DNA of 64,000 nucleotides from Paractinoplanes maris (GTDB taxonomy: Bacteria > Actinomycetota > Actinomycetes > Mycobacteriales > Micromonosporaceae): contig NZ_JALPVL010000018.1 of NCBI RefSeq assembly GCF_023544465.1, positions 1 to 64,000 on the forward strand, in the 5' to 3' direction. The position numbers and the translations under genes were made by a program. Below the pieces are notes generated by a model. The model was given only the letters and a program-made list of their open reading frames with translations, was not told where the DNA came from and made no database searches. Numbering within the stretch: the first letter of the stretch is position 1; every line of letters begins with the position of its first letter. Of the stretch, positions 53,218 to 64,000 are shown one piece after another.

Positions 53218-53780
53218 CCGCGCCCACCCCCGATAACCCGATCAACCCGACGACCGCCGGCGGAGTCCCGGCCGGCCCGGCCGGAGTGCCCAGCCTGCCC
53301 TCGCAGACCCAGGCCGCCGCCGGTTCGCCGACCGTCGTGGTCGGCACCTATCCCGACTACGCGCAGGCGCAGAAGGCCGTCGACACGCTCAGCGACAACA
53401 AGTTCCCGGTCGAGCGCTCGGCCATCATCGGCACCGACCTGCGCCTCGTCGAGAACGTGCTGGGCCGGGTCACCGTCGCCCGGGCCGCCCTGGCCGGCGC
53501 GGCCAGCGGCGCCTGGTTCGGTCTTTTCGTCGGCCTGCTGTTCGGCCTGTTCAGCGACTCCAGCTGGTTCGCCGTGATCCTGGTCTGCCTGCTCATCGGC
53601 GCGGTCTGGGGGGCCGTCTTCGGCGCCATCGCCCACGCCGCCACCGGCGGCCGCCGCGACTTCGCCTCCCGGTCGTCCATCCAGGCCGGGCAGTACGCCG
53701 TGGTCACCGACTCCGAGGTGGCCGAGCAGGCGCGGTCGCTCCTCGTCTCGCTGAACTGGCAGGCGTCCGGCGCCCAATAA
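53214..53780 (+). CDS. general stress protein, YflT-type domain
   Basis: A 188-residue protein. A Pro/Thr-rich N-terminus is followed by a YflT/GSP17M-like domain (about residues 40-80: VVVGTYPDYAQAQKAVDTLS), two glycine-rich hydrophobic segments (about 92-140; LAGAASGAWFGLFVGLLFGL) and a polar tail. Homologues belong to general stress regulons, but the molecular role is unknown. It is translationally coupled to the PAP2 gene. The SigB/F-type sigma factor lies next, convergent. Confidence 0.82.
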   Translation: MTAPTPDNPINPTTAGGVPAGPAGVPSLPSQTQAAAGSPTVVVGTYPDYAQAQKAVDTLSDNKFPVERSAIIGTDLRLVENVLGRVTVARAALAGAASGAWFGLFVGLLFGLFSDSSWFAVILVCLLIGAVWGAVFGAIAHAATGGRRDFASRSSIQAGQYAVVTDSEVAEQARSLLVSLNWQASGAQ

Positions 53781-53840
53781 CCAAGAACGGGATGTCGTGG
53801 CGGGGTGGGTGGTGCGGACCGCAACTCCCGTCGAGGGCCC

Positions 53841-53888
53841 GGGCAGGGCGAGCAGGGCGCCGGCGCGCCCAGAACGCTCGCCCTACCC
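53841..53888. terminator. hairpin between the stress-protein and sigma-factor genes
   Basis: Arms 53841-53853 (GGGCAGGGCGAGC) and 53876-53888 (GCTCGCCCTACCC) pair with one mismatch around an inner GGGCGC/GCGCCC stem. It sits between two convergent genes and can serve both. Confidence 0.6.
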
Positions 53889-53921
53889 GGGCGACCTGCG
53901 TAAATGGTGACGCTCGAAAAC

Positions 53922-54686
53922 CTAGAGCGTGCCGCGGAGCTCGATCCGGAGCTTGGTCAGCGCCCGGGTCAGCATCCGGCTGACGTGCATCTGCGAGATG
54001 CCCACCTGGTCGGCGATCTGCGACTGGGTCAGGTTGCCGTAGAAGCGCAGCGTCAGGATCTTCTGCTCGCGCTCGTCCAGGGTGGCCAGGGCCGGGCCGA
54101 GGGCGACGCGGGTCTCGGCCAGCTCGTATTCGTAGTCCTCGCCGCCGAGGGTGTCGCCCAGCTCGGTGGTGCCGTCGGCCGTGACCGGGGTCGACAGGCT
54201 GGCGGCGTTGTAGGCGCGGGCGCCCTCGAGGCCCTCCAGCACGTCTTCCTCGCTGACCCCGAGGTGGGTCGCGACGTCGGCGACGGTCGGGGAGCGGCCG
54301 AGGCTGTGGGTCAGCGTGGCGTTGGCCTCGGTGATCGCGAGGCGCAGCTCCTGCAGGCGGCGGGGCACGCGGACCGACCAGGTGCGGTCGCGGAAGTGGC
54401 GCTTGATCTCGCCGATGATGGTCGGGATCGCGTAGCCGGCGAAGTCGACGCCGCGCTCGGGGTCGAACTTGTCGACGGCCTTGATGAGGCCGACGGTGGC
54501 CGTCTGAACCAGGTCGTCGGTGGGCTCGCCGCGGCCGGAGTAGCGGTGCGCGAGGTGGCGGGCCAGCGGCAGCCAGGCCTCGATCGCGCGGTCGCGCATT
54601 CGGTGGCGGCCGGGATGATCGTCGGGCAGCGCGGACAGCGCGGCCAGGAGGTCGGAAGCGGTTTGCTCGGCGACGGACACGGTCAT
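53922..54686 (-). CDS. SigB/SigF-type RNA polymerase sigma factor
   Basis: A 254-residue group 3 sigma factor. Region 2 includes RHLAHRYSGRGEPTDDLVQTA and GLIKAVDKFDPERGVDFAGYA; region 3 has VRVPRRLQELRLAITEA and LGVSEEDVLEGLE. Region 4 has LDEREQKILTLRFYGNLTQSQIADQVGISQMHVSR. Members direct stress, sporulation or development genes and are controlled by anti-sigma and anti-anti-sigma partners. None lies beside it here; the PP2C protein at 21.5-23.2 kb is one conceivable distant partner. GGAGG lies 8 bases before the ATG. Confidence 0.93.
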   Translation of the reverse strand: MTVSVAEQTASDLLAALSALPDDHPGRHRMRDRAIEAWLPLARHLAHRYSGRGEPTDDLVQTATVGLIKAVDKFDPERGVDFAGYAIPTIIGEIKRHFRDRTWSVRVPRRLQELRLAITEANATLTHSLGRSPTVADVATHLGVSEEDVLEGLEGARAYNAASLSTPVTADGTTELGDTLGGEDYEYELAETRVALGPALATLDEREQKILTLRFYGNLTQSQIADQVGISQMHVSRMLTRALTKLRIELRGTL

Positions 54687-54897
54687 TTCAGGTCCTCCAG
54701 GGGGCGGGCAGAGAGCCGTGCCCGCACGCGGCGACCGTTCAGTGACTCAACGCTAACTGAGAAGCTGAGCCCTGCCTAGCCGAAAGTACGAGGGTCACCC
54801 CGCCCCGCCTGAGGCCCCCGGACGGGCGACGGGATTTAATGTCGGGGCTCCGTGGTAAACAGCGGGGCACAACCGGTACCTCAAGACGGGAAACACC

Positions 54898-55695
54898 ATG
54901 GCCATTCTCGGCATCGACATCGGCGGCTCAGGGGTCAAGGGGGCCCCGGTCGACACCGCCCGGGGCGAGCTGCTCGCCGAGCGGTACCGGGTGCCCACCC
55001 CCCAGCCGTCCGACGTCACCAGCGTGGTCGAGGCGGTCGCCGAGGTGGCGGCGCAGTTCGAGGGGCAGTACGACCGGGTCGGCATCACCTTCCCGGGCGT
55101 GGTGGTCGACGGTGTCACCCGCACCGCGGCCAATGTCGACAAGTCGTGGCTCGACGCGCCGGCCGCGCGGCTGTTCACCGAGCGGCTGGGCAAGCCCGTG
55201 TCGGTGCTCAACGACGCCGACGCGGCCGGCGTGGCCGAGGTCGCCTTCGGCGCGGGCCGCGGCCAGACCGGCCTGATCATGATGCTGACGTTCGGCACCG
55301 GCATCGGCAGCGCGCTGTTCCTCGACGGCACCTTGATCCCCAACACCGAGTTCGGCCACCTCGAGCTCGACGGTCACGACGCCGAGACCAGGGCGTCCGA
55401 CCGGGCCCGCGAGGCCGACGACATGAGCTGGGAGAAATGGGCCGGCCGGGTCCGCGACTACCTGGCCCACGTCGAGATGCTGCTCTCCCCGCGGCTGTTC
55501 ATCATCGGCGGCGGGGTGAGCAAGAAAGCCGACCGCTTCCTGCCGCTGATCGACATCCGGACGCCGATGGTCCCGGCCACGCTGCTGAACAACGCCGGCA
55601 TCATCGGCGCGGCCCGCATCGCCGAGATCGACGGGCGCAAGACCGCCGACGACGGGGTGACGCCGCACGAGGCCGGCGCGAGGGTGACGGAGTAG
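54898..55695 (+). CDS. ppgK: polyphosphate glucokinase
   Basis: A 265-residue ROK-family kinase that phosphorylates glucose using polyphosphate or ATP. It opens ILGIDIGGSGVKGAPVDT, the first phosphate motif of PpgK, then has VSVLNDADAAGVAE (catalytic Asp), MLTFGTGIGSALFLDG and FGHLELDGHDAE. The ROK zinc site Cys cluster is absent, as in other PpgK proteins. The ribosome site is weak (GGGAAA). It is followed after two bases by the PPOX gene, so the two form an operon. Confidence 0.93.
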   Translation: MAILGIDIGGSGVKGAPVDTARGELLAERYRVPTPQPSDVTSVVEAVAEVAAQFEGQYDRVGITFPGVVVDGVTRTAANVDKSWLDAPAARLFTERLGKPVSVLNDADAAGVAEVAFGAGRGQTGLIMMLTFGTGIGSALFLDGTLIPNTEFGHLELDGHDAETRASDRAREADDMSWEKWAGRVRDYLAHVEMLLSPRLFIIGGGVSKKADRFLPLIDIRTPMVPATLLNNAGIIGAARIAEIDGRKTADDGVTPHEAGARVTE

Positions 55696-55697
55696 AA

Positions 55698-56159
55698 ATG
55701 CCACGCACGATTGCCACCAACACCGAGGCGACCCGCGAGGAGCTGCTCGAGTTCCTGCGCCCGCGCCACAAGGCCATCCTGATGACCACCCGGCGCGACG
55801 GCCGGCCGCAGGCGTCACCCAACACGTGCGGTGTCGACACCGAGGGCCGCATCGTCATCTCGACCTATCCCGAGCGGGCCAAGGTCTACAACCTGCGGCG
55901 CAACCCGCTGGTGTCGGTCTGCGTGCTCTCCGACGACTTCGGCGGCGCGTGGGTGCAGGTCGACGGCACGGCCGAGGTGCTCGATCAGCCGGAGTCGATC
56001 GAGCCCCTGGTCGAGTATTTCCGGGTCATCTCCGGCGAGCACCCCGACTGGGACGAGTACCGCCAGGCGATGCGTGACCAGGGCAAGTCCCTGATCCGGA
56101 TCACCATCGACCGCTGGGGCCCCATCGCCACCGGCGGCTTCCCGGCCCGTCTGGCCTGA
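55698..56159 (+). CDS. PPOX-class, probably F420-dependent, oxidoreductase
   Basis: A 153-residue split-barrel protein of the pyridoxamine-phosphate-oxidase-like family, similar to mycobacterial Rv1155-type F420-binding reductases. Key segments are FLRPRHKAILMTTRRDGRPQAS, YPERAKVYNLRRNPLVSVCV and WVQVDGTAEVLD. The C-terminus RITIDRWGPIATGGFP fits this group. It starts two bases after the ppgK stop. The substrate is unknown. Confidence 0.85.
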   Translation: MPRTIATNTEATREELLEFLRPRHKAILMTTRRDGRPQASPNTCGVDTEGRIVISTYPERAKVYNLRRNPLVSVCVLSDDFGGAWVQVDGTAEVLDQPESIEPLVEYFRVISGEHPDWDEYRQAMRDQGKSLIRITIDRWGPIATGGFPARLA

Positions 56160-56199
56160 GACAGCGGCGCCCGGGCCGTTGCGGCCCGGGCCTCGCCGG

Positions 56200-57162
56200 T
56201 CACCCCCGCCACGCGTCCAGCCGCTTGGCCAGGGCTGTGCCGAGCGTCCGGGCTGTCGTCACGTCCGACGAGAGGTTCTCGTAGCCGCGGCAGTCGATCA
56301 GGGTCACCGCGTCGCCGATCCGGACCGCCGCGACATACGTGTTGAGCCACCGGCCGTTCTTCACCGGCCTGCCTTCGGCGTCGACGTCCTCGTACGACCG
56401 CTCGATCAGCACCGACTCGTCGCCCACCCCCAGCGGCGCGAGCAGGCCGAACCGCGCGTCGAGACCGCGGACCCGGCTGGTCGCGCAGACGTCGGTGGCC
56501 CGGCGCAAGTCGGTCAGGTAGTCCTCGGCGCCGTCACCGCGATAGACGCCGACGGTGTTGTAGACCCCGTCGTCCGGGATGTTCTCGGGCGGGGTGTCCG
56601 GTTTGCGGTAGCGCGACACCCGTGACGCGCTGACGCCCAGCTGCTTCTGGCTGGCGAAGGTCGCCGCCGCGCAGAACTCGGGCACGCCGAACGGCTTGGG
56701 CATCTCCGTGACGGTCGCGTTGGCGTCGGTCTGGGCCAGCAGCACCTGGTCCGGGACCTTTTCCGGGATCGCCTCCGCGACGACCGCCGGCTCGCTGGTG
56801 GGCGGCCGGACGGATGGCGTGACCGGGGGCGGCGGCGCGCTGGAGGGTGGCGTGGTCGATGGCGGATCGCTCGGGAGCGCCGAGGACGGCGGAGCGAGGC
56901 TCGGCGTCCGGCTCACCACGGGGGCCGGCCCGGGGCCGCTGCCGGTCGGCGGCGACGCCGACTGCCCGCCGTCCGCGTTCGTCACCGCCCACCCGGCGCC
57001 GAGCGCGGCCGCGACGAGCACCGCGGTGGCCGTCGCGGTCAGCCCGGCCCGGCGGGACCGGCGGCGCTCGGCCTGGTATCGCAACTCGGGTCCGGTCAGC
57101 AGCAGGCCGCGCTCGCTGTCCGACGAGAGCGCCGCGAAGGCGCGCTGCAGGTCGTCGGGCAC
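56200..57162 (-). CDS. membrane-anchored protein, paralogue A
   Basis: A 320-residue protein. A cytoplasmic head of ~40 residues (FAALSSDSERGLLLTGPEL) is followed by one membrane segment (about 42-62), a long Pro/Ser/Thr-rich extracellular linker (about 65-125) and a globular domain with a few Cys residues, ending LGTALAKRLDAWRG. It is a clear paralogue of the next gene upstream, with the same ends and GVGDESVLIERSYE compared with GVGDESILIDRSYE. I do not know the family. Placed after an ECF sigma gene, it may act as its anti-sigma or as a sensor. The start is GTG, three bases after the paralogue's stop. Confidence 0.75.
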   Translation of the reverse strand: MPDDLQRAFAALSSDSERGLLLTGPELRYQAERRRSRRAGLTATATAVLVAAALGAGWAVTNADGGQSASPPTGSGPGPAPVVSRTPSLAPPSSALPSDPPSTTPPSSAPPPPVTPSVRPPTSEPAVVAEAIPEKVPDQVLLAQTDANATVTEMPKPFGVPEFCAAATFASQKQLGVSASRVSRYRKPDTPPENIPDDGVYNTVGVYRGDGAEDYLTDLRRATDVCATSRVRGLDARFGLLAPLGVGDESVLIERSYEDVDAEGRPVKNGRWLNTYVAAVRIGDAVTLIDCRGYENLSSDVTTARTLGTALAKRLDAWRG

Positions 57163-57165
57163 CGG

Positions 57166-58098
57166 TCAGCCTCGCCAGTCCCCGAGCCGGGTCGCGGCCC
57201 GGCCGGCCAGCTGCTTGGTGAAGTCGGCCCGGCTGGCCCCCCAGCCCTCGTAGCCCTGACCGTCGACCAGGGTGACCGCGTCGCCGACCCGGATCGCCGC
57301 GATGTACGTGTGGTTGCGCGACCCGTTGTTCATGGGCTCGCCCGCATCGTCGCGGGCCTCGTAGGAGCGGTCGATCAGGATCGACTCGTCGCCCACGCCC
57401 AGCGACCCGAGCGAGTCGAACTCCGCCTCGGAGTCACCGGTCTTGCCGGTCGGGCAGGCCTGGACCGCCTTCCGCAGCTCGGCCAGGTAGCTCTCGGCCC
57501 CGTCGCCGCGATAGACGGTGACGGTGTTGCGGACCGAGTCGTCCGGAACCGAGCTGGGTTCCGACTCGGGTCCGCGGTAGAACATCCGCACCGTCGACCG
57601 CACCCCCACCTTGTCCTCGCTCGGGAACTTCGCCTTCGAGCAGAACTCGAGCTGCCGGAAGGGGTCCTCGACCGGGGCCACATCCGAGATGCCGGCGTCG
57701 GCGTCGGAGAGCAGCGCCCGGGCCGGGATCGATTTCGGGATGGCCGGCGGCCGGCTGGTCGGCGGCGTGGACGACGGGGTGGTGGTCGGCGGGGTCGTGG
57801 TGGGCGCCGAGGACGGAACGGGCGCGCTCGTCACCGGGCCACCCAGGTAAGCCGAGCCGGACGGCGTGCCGGGGCCACTGGCGGCGGGCGGCAGCACCGA
57901 CGGCTGACCGTCGCCGGCCATCGCCCAGCCGGTGCCGATGGCCGCCACGACCAGCACGGCCGCGGCCGAGACGGTCACCGCGACGCGGCGGGAGTGGCGG
58001 CGGGCGGCCTGGTGGCGCAGCTCGGGACCGGAGAGCAGCAGGCCCCGCTCGGTGTCGGCGGAGAGGGCGTCGAAACTCCGCTCGATCTCATTCGGCAT
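57166..58098 (-). CDS. membrane-anchored protein, paralogue B
   Basis: A 310-residue protein with the same plan as its neighbour: head FDALSADTERGLLLSGPEL, a membrane segment at about residues 40-60, a Thr/Pro/Ser-rich spacer (about 65-120) and an extracellular domain with VYRGDGAESYLAEL and a terminal RAATRLGDWRG. It overlaps the ECF sigma gene by 11 bases, so the three genes form one operon. Position and topology are those of an anti-sigma factor, but the classical zinc-binding anti-sigma motif (HxxxCxxC) is missing, so this role is inference. Confidence 0.75.
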   Translation of the reverse strand: MPNEIERSFDALSADTERGLLLSGPELRHQAARRHSRRVAVTVSAAAVLVVAAIGTGWAMAGDGQPSVLPPAASGPGTPSGSAYLGGPVTSAPVPSSAPTTTPPTTTPSSTPPTSRPPAIPKSIPARALLSDADAGISDVAPVEDPFRQLEFCSKAKFPSEDKVGVRSTVRMFYRGPESEPSSVPDDSVRNTVTVYRGDGAESYLAELRKAVQACPTGKTGDSEAEFDSLGSLGVGDESILIDRSYEARDDAGEPMNNGSRNHTYIAAIRVGDAVTLVDGQGYEGWGASRADFTKQLAGRAATRLGDWRG

Positions 58099-58594
58099 TC
58101 TTGACCTCCGGCGTGCGGGACGCGGGGGTGAGCATCGCGGCCAGCTCGGTGCGGCCGCGGGACAGCCGCGAGGTGACCGTGCCGACGGGGGCGCCGGTCT
58201 CGGCCGAGATGGCCGCCACCGGCAGGTCGAAGAGGTAGTGCAGCGCGACCGCCTGCCGGACGGGCGCGGGCAGCCGGCGCAGCGCCGCGGTCAGCCAGAC
58301 GGCGTCCTCGCTGGGCGGGCCGACCGGTTCGGGTGGTCCGGCCCGGCGTACGGCCGCCCGCCACCCACTCAGCCGGCGCCACCGGTCAGTGGCCAGGCGC
58401 GAGACGGTGAGCCGCAGCCACCCCTCGGGCGTCGGGTGGGCCGCCACCGTCCGCCAGTGGCGCCACGCTCTCGTGTACGCCTCCTGCACCACATCCTGAG
58501 CTTCGGCGAGATCCCCGGTCAGCGCGTAGCCGTAGCGCAACATCCTGGCGGACGTGTCCCGGTAGAACTCGTCGAAGCTGTCCGCATCGCGCAT
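58088..58594 (-). CDS. ECF-type RNA polymerase sigma factor (SigE/SigM-like)
   Basis: A 168-residue ECF sigma factor. Region 2 spans about residues 8-75 (EFYRDTSARMLRYGYALTG, AQDVVQEAYTRAWRHW) and region 4 about 105-160 (LPAPVRQAVALHYLFDLPVAAISAE and PVGTVTSRLSRGRTELA). It resembles the SigE-70/SigM-like ECF groups common in actinomycetes. The ATG at 58594 has a GGGGAG ribosome site; longer upstream extensions do not match the family. It probably controls its own operon and the two paralogous membrane proteins. Confidence 0.92.
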   Translation of the reverse strand: MRDADSFDEFYRDTSARMLRYGYALTGDLAEAQDVVQEAYTRAWRHWRTVAAHPTPEGWLRLTVSRLATDRWRRLSGWRAAVRRAGPPEPVGPPSEDAVWLTAALRRLPAPVRQAVALHYLFDLPVAAISAETGAPVGTVTSRLSRGRTELAAMLTPASRTPEVKNAE

Positions 58595-58716
58595 CCGCGA
58601 ACTCCCCGCTCGTCTTCGTTGTGCACCGGTAACGTCCGGCGCCGCAAGAATGCTGCATGAGCGGAAAACTTTCTTCCCCGATTCAGGCCAAGTGCCCGAA
58701 CAGCCCGCAGACGGCG

Positions 58717-58753
58717 GAAGGCCGGCACCCCCTCGACGGGAGTACCGGCCTTC
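58717..58753 (-). terminator. terminator of the hypothetical gene at 58767
   Basis: GAAGGCCGG (58717-58725) pairs with CCGGCCTTC (58745-58753). On the minus strand the hairpin begins 13 bases beyond the hypothetical gene's stop and separates it from the ECF operon. Confidence 0.7.
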
Positions 58754-58766
58754 GTGAGCCGCAGGA

Positions 58767-59339
58767 TCAGGCGCTCTGCTCGACCTGCTCGGCGTCCAGC
58801 AGATAGAGCAGCGTGTCACGGTGCATCGAGGCGATCGGCTCGAGCAGGTCGGGGTGGCGCAGCAGCACCGCCGCGTCCAGGTCACGGGCGTCCGGCTCGA
58901 GCAAGCGGCGGAACTCGGCCGGCGCCGTCCCGGCCCGCGGGTAGGGCAGCGGCCGGTCCTGGGCCAGCGGCACCGCCGCGATCACGGCGTCGACCCCGCG
59001 CCGGGCCAGCTCCGGGTCGGCCAGCAGGCAGGCGGCCCAGCTGACCACGACCTCGTCGACCCAGGTGCGCCAGCCCTCGTCCTCGGCCTCCTCGTCCTCG
59101 GGCTCGCTGCCGGCCCGCCAGTCGAGGACCGCCGAGCCACCCGGGCCGGCGATGGCGACCAGCGCCGCGTCGACCTCGGTCGGGTAGCGCAGCCACGCCG
59201 CGACCGTCACGGCCTGACGGGCCTGCAGCTCCGACAGGGTGTGCGCGATGGTGTCGGCGCTCCCCGAGGGGTAAGCACGCGACAGCCAGTGCGTGCTCGC
59301 CGCGATGACAGGCGACAGCTCGACAGACGGTCCGGCCAC
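58767..59339 (-). CDS. conserved-looking hypothetical protein
   Basis: A 190-residue soluble acidic protein, mainly alpha-helical. Notable parts are STHWLSRAYPSGSADTIAHT, the acidic stretch SEPEDEEAEDEG (about residues 78-90) and the final ASMHRDTLLYLLDAEQVEQS. I do not recognise its family. The GTG start has a very good GGAGGAG ribosome site 7 bases upstream. It is a single-gene unit with its own terminator. Its upstream region carries GGAACGTTACCGG near 59508-59520 (minus strand), almost repeated upstream of the ECF sigma gene. Confidence 0.7.
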   Translation of the reverse strand: MAGPSVELSPVIAASTHWLSRAYPSGSADTIAHTLSELQARQAVTVAAWLRYPTEVDAALVAIAGPGGSAVLDWRAGSEPEDEEAEDEGWRTWVDEVVVSWAACLLADPELARRGVDAVIAAVPLAQDRPLPYPRAGTAPAEFRRLLEPDARDLDAAVLLRHPDLLEPIASMHRDTLLYLLDAEQVEQSA

Positions 59340-59746
59340 GTGGGTACTCCTCCGCTTCGGCGCGGCACCAGGTCGGCCCGCGTCACACCGGATCACTCGG
59401 CGGCCGGGGAGGGGTATCTGAGAAGGGTCACCGAGATGGGACCGCCGAGCAACCGACACGCTCCCGTGCACGCTGCCGGGCCGCCGGACGGGAAACATTA
59501 TTTTGCCGACCGGTAACGTTCCGATGATCAGACTCGGTAATCATGAACGGATGATCGTCGCGGCCGAATTGGCGGATTTCGCCGGGGGCGCACCGCCTCG
59601 CCTGGATGAGCCCGGCTGACCGGACTCCGGTAGGTTGAGCGCATCGGCACGCCATCGTTTGCGGCGCCTCCACAGCGGAGAAGTATGCCCTGACGGCGGT
59701 CTGTATTCGCCGAACCCGTCCGCGCCCTCAGATTACGGTGGAGATC
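59340..59746. other. 407-base gap upstream of glgE
   Basis: No gene is supported here. It separates the divergent hypothetical gene and glgE. It holds CCGGTAACGTTCC (59509-59521), a direct repeat GATGATC (59524 and 59551 areas) and an AT-rich patch ATTATTTT near 59498. These are candidates for control sites; promoter boxes cannot be fixed. Confidence 0.45.
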
Positions 59747-61714
<1,968 letters not shown>

Positions 61715-61747
61715 CAAGTACCTGCGGGTGGGTAGGTGGGGAACCTG

Positions 61748-63504
<1,757 letters not shown>

Positions 63505-63508
<4 letters not shown>

Positions 63509-64000
63509 CGTTGCCTTTCGCCGAATGGCTGCCCCTGCAACGGTGGTACGCCGGCCGATCCCGCACCCTGTCCTCGGTCAAGGAGGCGTCGAGCACCGCG
63601 CTCGACGACAACCTCGACCTGGTGCTGATCGACGTGGAGTACACCGACGGCAGCTCCGAGCGGTACCAGGTGGTCGTGGCCTGGGAGTCGGGTCCGATCG
63701 TCGAGTACAGCGAGGTGGCGACGATCGGCACCGACGGCGACCGGACCGGCTACGACGCGCTCTACGACACCAACGCCGCCCGCAAGCTGCTCGCGCTGAT
63801 CGCGGCCGGCGGCACCCGCGGGGACGTCTCCTTCGAGCCCGAGCCGGGGGCGACCTTCCCGATCGAGGCCTGGCCGCGGGTCTTCGACTCCGAGCAGAGC
63901 AACACCAGCGTCATCTTCGAGCAGGACGCGATCCTCAAGGTGTTCCGCCGCGTCTCGGCCGGCATCAACCCCGACGTCGAACTCAACCGCGTGCTCGCCC
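63505..64000 (+). CDS. maltokinase, partial (cut by window end)
   Basis: The first 165 codons of a Pep2/Mak-type maltokinase, which makes maltose-1-phosphate for GlgE. The start MTLPFAEWLPLQRWYAGRSR is the typical N-terminal cap domain, and SVIFEQDAILKVFRR carries the ATP-site strand with the conserved Lys. The gene overlaps treS by four bases. The kinase C-lobe lies beyond the window, so the catalytic Asp cannot be checked. The cap domain and operon order make the assignment secure. Confidence 0.9.

Overview
The window is chromosomal DNA of a high-GC actinomycete, most likely Micromonosporaceae (Actinoplanes-like). This rests on third-position GC above 90% in most genes, frequent GTG starts, leaderless-looking promoters, many ATGA/GTGA gene overlaps, F420-type oxidoreductases, LCP proteins, polyphosphate glucokinase and the GlgE alpha-glucan pathway. 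I saw no tRNA, rRNA, insertion sequence, prophage or CRISPR array.

Left part (about 0.4-31 kb): mostly housekeeping and accessory metabolism. It holds a BBE-type FAD oxidase, a lipoprotein, a PhzF-like protein, a TetR regulator divergent from a ketopantoate-reductase-like gene around a clear palindrome, a GntP permease, an FUSC transporter followed by an intergenic tandem repeat, and an MFS drug exporter coupled to its TetR regulator. Next come an amidohydrolase, an EVE-domain protein coupled to a PfkB kinase, htpG, gltA, a universal stress protein, a membrane GGDEF-EAL protein and exonuclease III. A PP2C phosphatase is translationally coupled to a stand-alone cobalamin-binding protein carrying the W-x9-EH signature of B12 photoreceptors; I consider this pair the most interesting signal in the window. 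After it come an HxlR regulator, a RidA-like protein, a secreted LamG protein and hrpA.

Middle part (about 31-47.6 kb): an exopolysaccharide locus. An LCP ligase and an initiating sugar phosphotransferase diverge from a long AT-richer leader. Two glycosyltransferases run on the opposite strand. A decayed direct duplicate of the LCP/leader/phosphotransferase block follows. Then comes a tightly overlapping operon of six glycosyl- or sugar-transfer genes with a Wzx-type flippase, a Wzy-type polymerase and a Wzz-BY-kinase fusion, facing a low-molecular-weight tyrosine phosphatase. Together they make a complete Wzx/Wzy-type pathway: initiation, chain building, flipping, polymerisation, length control by phosphorylation and attachment to the wall.

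Right part (47.6-64 kb): an aldo/keto reductase, a CHASE-PAS histidine kinase, a secreted SH3-glucosaminidase, a PAP2 phosphatase with a YflT-type stress protein, a SigB/F-type sigma factor, polyphosphate glucokinase with a PPOX protein, an ECF sigma factor followed by two paralogous membrane-anchored proteins, and the glgE-treS-maltokinase operon, whose last gene runs off the window end. These last genes link trehalose, maltose-1-phosphate and alpha-glucan synthesis.
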